Shown here: positions 61,974 to 64,000 of the stretch, one piece after another
How positions within the stretch are numbered: the stretch's first letter is position 1
Layout: each line of letters begins with the position of its first letter
NCBI RefSeq assembly: GCF_009758125.1
Contig: NZ_WRXO01000010.1
Span: 248,001-312,000 of the forward strand
Origin: Chitinophaga oryziterrae
GTDB lineage: Bacteria > Bacteroidota > Bacteroidia > Chitinophagales > Chitinophagaceae
DNA length: 64,000 nucleotides
Reading direction: 5' to 3'
Translations under genes and position numbers: made by a program
Notes under the pieces: model-generated
Told to the model about the DNA's origin: nothing
What the model saw: only the letters and a program-made list of their open reading frames with translations
The model's database searches: none

Positions 61974-62945
61974 CTATCGGGAACCCAGATATTTATCTAC
62001 TACGTCTGCAAAAAACTGTTCTGCTTCTTCTTTAGTGGGTTGCTTTACGGGTCTTACGATCCTGAATCCTATAAATGGTGCATCTGCATTCCACCATTTG
62101 CTCTTGGGGATCTGGGGATCTCTCCGGTTCCAGTCTGTATTTGATTTCAGGCGACTGGCACTCCGCAGGTGCGTAGCATCATCCTGATAGTTACCGCCTT
62201 TTACGGTACGTGGTGTTCTGGCGGTTGGTTTATTCCATGGATCTGTATCTGCTGCCTGTGCCAGGAATGCAGGGTCGTATTGATCGAGCGTCCATTCTGC
62301 TACATTTCCCAGCATATCGTACAGGCCCCAGGCGTTAGGGCGAAGCCCTCCTACTTTATGGTATTTATTCTCACTGTTGGCGGCGAACCAGGCATAGTCT
62401 TTCAACTGTGCTGCATCATTACCAAAAGGATAAGCGGTAGTTGCTCCTGCCCTGCAGGCGTATTCCCATTCAGCTTCTGTCGGCAGGCGGTAAAAGACGC
62501 CGGTTTTTGCATATAACCAGCGGCAGTACATCAATGCACCGTACTGGCTCATACTGTTGGCGGGGAATCCGCCCAGTTTACCCATGCCCAGGGTAAGATC
62601 TATGTACGGAGGGCTTGGGCGCGTCATTCCATCAGGAACAGGTGTTTTGTCCTTTTCAGCATCTGCATAAATATCATATTCATCAAATGTCACTTCATGG
62701 GCCCCCATCCAGAAAGCAGCAATCTTTACTTTCTTCTGTGGTCCTTCATCTTCCCCTCTGCCCTTTTCTCCTGCCGGGCTACCGAAGGAAAATTCTCCGG
62801 CGGGTATGGGCATCATTTTAAAGGTTAAATCCGTGCCTGGCAACTTCTCATCATAGGCCGTAAATGGAGCGTTCTGCGCGAAAGCTGCACCTGTAAGCAT
62901 GCTTCCCAGCGACAGCGCCAAAAGTCTGTTTTTCATAACATTCAT
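61974..62945 (-). CDS. SUMF1/FGE-sulfatase-domain secreted protein
   Basis: The 323-residue protein has a signal peptide (ending AFAQ; Met4 is an alternative start). Family segments are IPAGEFSFGSP, HEVTFDEYDIY, PANSMSQYGALMYCRWLYAKTG, RLPTEAEWEYACRAG, LGNVAEWTLDQY and FIGFRIVRP. Many members with this fold are not formylglycine-generating enzymes but bind ligands or modify other substrates; no sulfatase is in the window. It is leftward, first in a probable unit with the second Gfo/Idh/MocA gene. Confidence 0.85.
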   Translation of the reverse strand: MNVMKNRLLALSLGSMLTGAAFAQNAPFTAYDEKLPGTDLTFKMMPIPAGEFSFGSPAGEKGRGEDEGPQKKVKIAAFWMGAHEVTFDEYDIYADAEKDKTPVPDGMTRPSPPYIDLTLGMGKLGGFPANSMSQYGALMYCRWLYAKTGVFYRLPTEAEWEYACRAGATTAYPFGNDAAQLKDYAWFAANSENKYHKVGGLRPNAWGLYDMLGNVAEWTLDQYDPAFLAQAADTDPWNKPTARTPRTVKGGNYQDDATHLRSASRLKSNTDWNRRDPQIPKSKWWNADAPFIGFRIVRPVKQPTKEEAEQFFADVVDKYLGSR

Positions 62946-63082
62946 TAATACAGGTCAATTTATTAAATCCATCTCAGGGATGCAACGTTTTTTACATGAA
63001 TGTTTAAACATTGGCAAAAAAATGCACTGTATTGCATTTACGCTTAAAACCTGCTATTTTTAGAATTCAACTTGTTAACGTT

Positions 63083-63997
63083 ATGGAAAGAAGACAATTC
63101 CTTCAACAGGGTTCCCTCGCAGGTCTTTCTACACTGGCCTTTAGTAGTGTTACCGCAGCAGCCTCCCGCACGTCTGCAGACGGGAAGGTATTCAATATGA
63201 ACTATGCCCCGCACGATGGTATGTTTAAGAACAGTGCCGGCGAAAATGTACTGGATCAGATCAAATTTATGTATGATCAGGGTTTCCGTGCCTTTGAAGA
63301 TAATGGGATGATGAACCGGGATGTAGCTGAACAGGAAAAGATTGGTAACCTGCTGGCCAAGCTGGGTATGCACATGGGCGTGTTCGTAATTGATGGCGGC
63401 GATAACTGGAAAACATCCCTTACAACAGGTAAACAGGAGTTCAAGGATAACTTTGTAAAAGTTTGTCGTAAATCTCTTGAAACGGCAAAAAGGGTGAATG
63501 CGAAATGGGCCACTTTCGTTCCTGGTTACTTTGAACGTAATCTTCCTATTGGTATTCAAACAGCAAATGTTATCGAGGCCCTGCGACTAGCAGCACCTAT
63601 CCTGGAACCATCCGGACTGGTGATGGTACTGGAACCACTCAGTGACAACCCCGATCTCTTTCTACGTACTGCGGAGCAGACTTATATGGTGTGCAAAGCT
63701 GTCAATAGCCCCAGTGTTAAAATACTGTATGACATTTACCACATGCAGCGTAATACCGGTAACCTGATCCCTAACATAGATCTTTGCTGGAGCGAAATCG
63801 CCTATGTCCAGATCGGGGATAATCCGGGAAGAAAAGAGCCTACTTCCGGCGAGATCAATTATAAGAACATATTCAAACACCTGCATACAAAAGGGTTTAC
63901 AGGTGTACTGGGTATGGAGCATGGGAATGCGAAGCCGGGAAAAGAAGGAGAACTGGCACTGATAAAAGCATATAGGGAAAGCGATGACTTCCTGTAG
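63083..63997 (+). CDS. Hydroxypyruvate isomerase-like TIM-barrel protein, exported
   Basis: I choose the ATG at 63083 (MERRQFLQQGSLAGLSTLAF), giving 304 residues with a twin-arginine-like leader. An earlier start at 63011 would add 24 residues without leader character. The barrel has MVLEPLSDNPDLF, ILYDIYHMQ, YVQIGDNPGR and GVLGMEHG, carrying the metal-binding Glu, Asp, His and Glu of the sugar isomerase/epimerase family. It probably acts on a sugar or keto-sugar in the periplasm. It diverges from the SUMF1-type gene. Confidence 0.83.
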   Translation: MERRQFLQQGSLAGLSTLAFSSVTAAASRTSADGKVFNMNYAPHDGMFKNSAGENVLDQIKFMYDQGFRAFEDNGMMNRDVAEQEKIGNLLAKLGMHMGVFVIDGGDNWKTSLTTGKQEFKDNFVKVCRKSLETAKRVNAKWATFVPGYFERNLPIGIQTANVIEALRLAAPILEPSGLVMVLEPLSDNPDLFLRTAEQTYMVCKAVNSPSVKILYDIYHMQRNTGNLIPNIDLCWSEIAYVQIGDNPGRKEPTSGEINYKNIFKHLHTKGFTGVLGMEHGNAKPGKEGELALIKAYRESDDFL

Positions 63998-64000
63998 GAT

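Noticed and set aside
61974..62945. Formylglycine-generating enzyme for sulfatases
   Set aside because: The fold matches, but no sulfatase is nearby and I cannot confirm the paired active-site cysteines, so only the SUMF1-type domain is claimed.
63011..63082. Longer N-terminus for the hydroxypyruvate isomerase-like gene
   Set aside because: The 24 extra residues lie before a clear twin-arginine leader and would bury it.
1..64000. Insertion sequences, phage genes, CRISPR arrays or rRNA
   Set aside because: No transposase, integrase or capsid-like protein, no regularly spaced repeat array and no rRNA-like sequence was found on reading both strands.

Overview
The window looks like a chromosomal segment of a Bacteroidota bacterium, most likely Chitinophagaceae and probably Chitinophaga-like. 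The evidence is as follows. The promoters I can read use the Bacteroidota -7 element TAnnTTTG (at least twelve exact copies at sensible positions). Ribosome-binding sites are weak or absent, and many genes start with GTG or TTG. There are Bacteroidota-restricted families (DUF4836, S46 dipeptidyl-peptidase, OMP_b-brl porin-like proteins, DUF4369/TlpA thioredoxins). The one tRNA gene has no encoded CCA. I found no insertion sequence, integrase, phage gene, CRISPR array or rRNA. The segment reads as stable core chromosome with a carbohydrate-oxidation module at the right end.

Layout. 1-5.1 kb: a partial NdpA-like nucleoid protein, an SMP-30-like propeller, and a leftward lptB / GH3-type adenylase / fabG operon. 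5.2-10.4 kb: metF, three tandem outer-membrane beta-barrel paralogues and a TlpA-like thioredoxin. 10.4-19.2 kb (rightward): rlmD, a rhomboid protease and a probable pseudo-rhomboid, two membrane-anchored EEP hydrolase paralogues, cysS, an M28 glutaminyl-cyclase-like lipoprotein and an AlkA-type glycosylase. 19.3-24 kb (leftward): recA, PAP2, rpoN, rnhB and a coiled-coil lipoprotein. 24-34 kb: S46 peptidase, META lipoprotein, SIR2-like protein, typA, a very large palindrome, a membrane patatin and ctaA. 34-44.8 kb: a NagZ/beta-lactamase-type fusion, adk, obg, a DUF2306 protein, a TPR lipoprotein, tRNA-Thr(CGU), ybaB, a geranylgeranyl-reductase-family enzyme and DUF2891. 44.9-52.1 kb: Dabb protein, FtsX-like permease with ABC ATPase, DUF4836 lipoprotein, YciI, msrB and mutL. 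52.1-64 kb: gluconokinase, GMC dehydrogenase with its small subunit, two Tat-type Gfo/Idh/MocA oxidoreductases, a secreted lipoprotein, dacB, a SUMF1-type protein and a hydroxypyruvate-isomerase-like TIM barrel.

The genes work together in a few recognisable groups. These are envelope building and recycling (lptB, the NagZ-type fusion, dacB, PAP2, patatin), DNA and RNA maintenance (recA, mutL, alkA, rnhB, rlmD), translation GTPases (typA, obg), and a candidate periplasmic sugar-oxidation pathway at 53.7-64 kb. That last group resembles known 3-keto-glycoside pathways in its gene content. The most unusual non-coding feature is a perfect inverted repeat with 39-bp arms and a 4-nt loop at 30111-30192, built from 11-bp tandem units, between typA and the patatin gene. 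The most unusual coding features are a rhomboid paralogue that has lost its catalytic histidine, an FtsX-partner ATPase lacking the switch histidine, and a GMC dehydrogenase with a four-cysteine cluster. Several genes also have promoters so close to the start codon that their mRNAs must be nearly leaderless.
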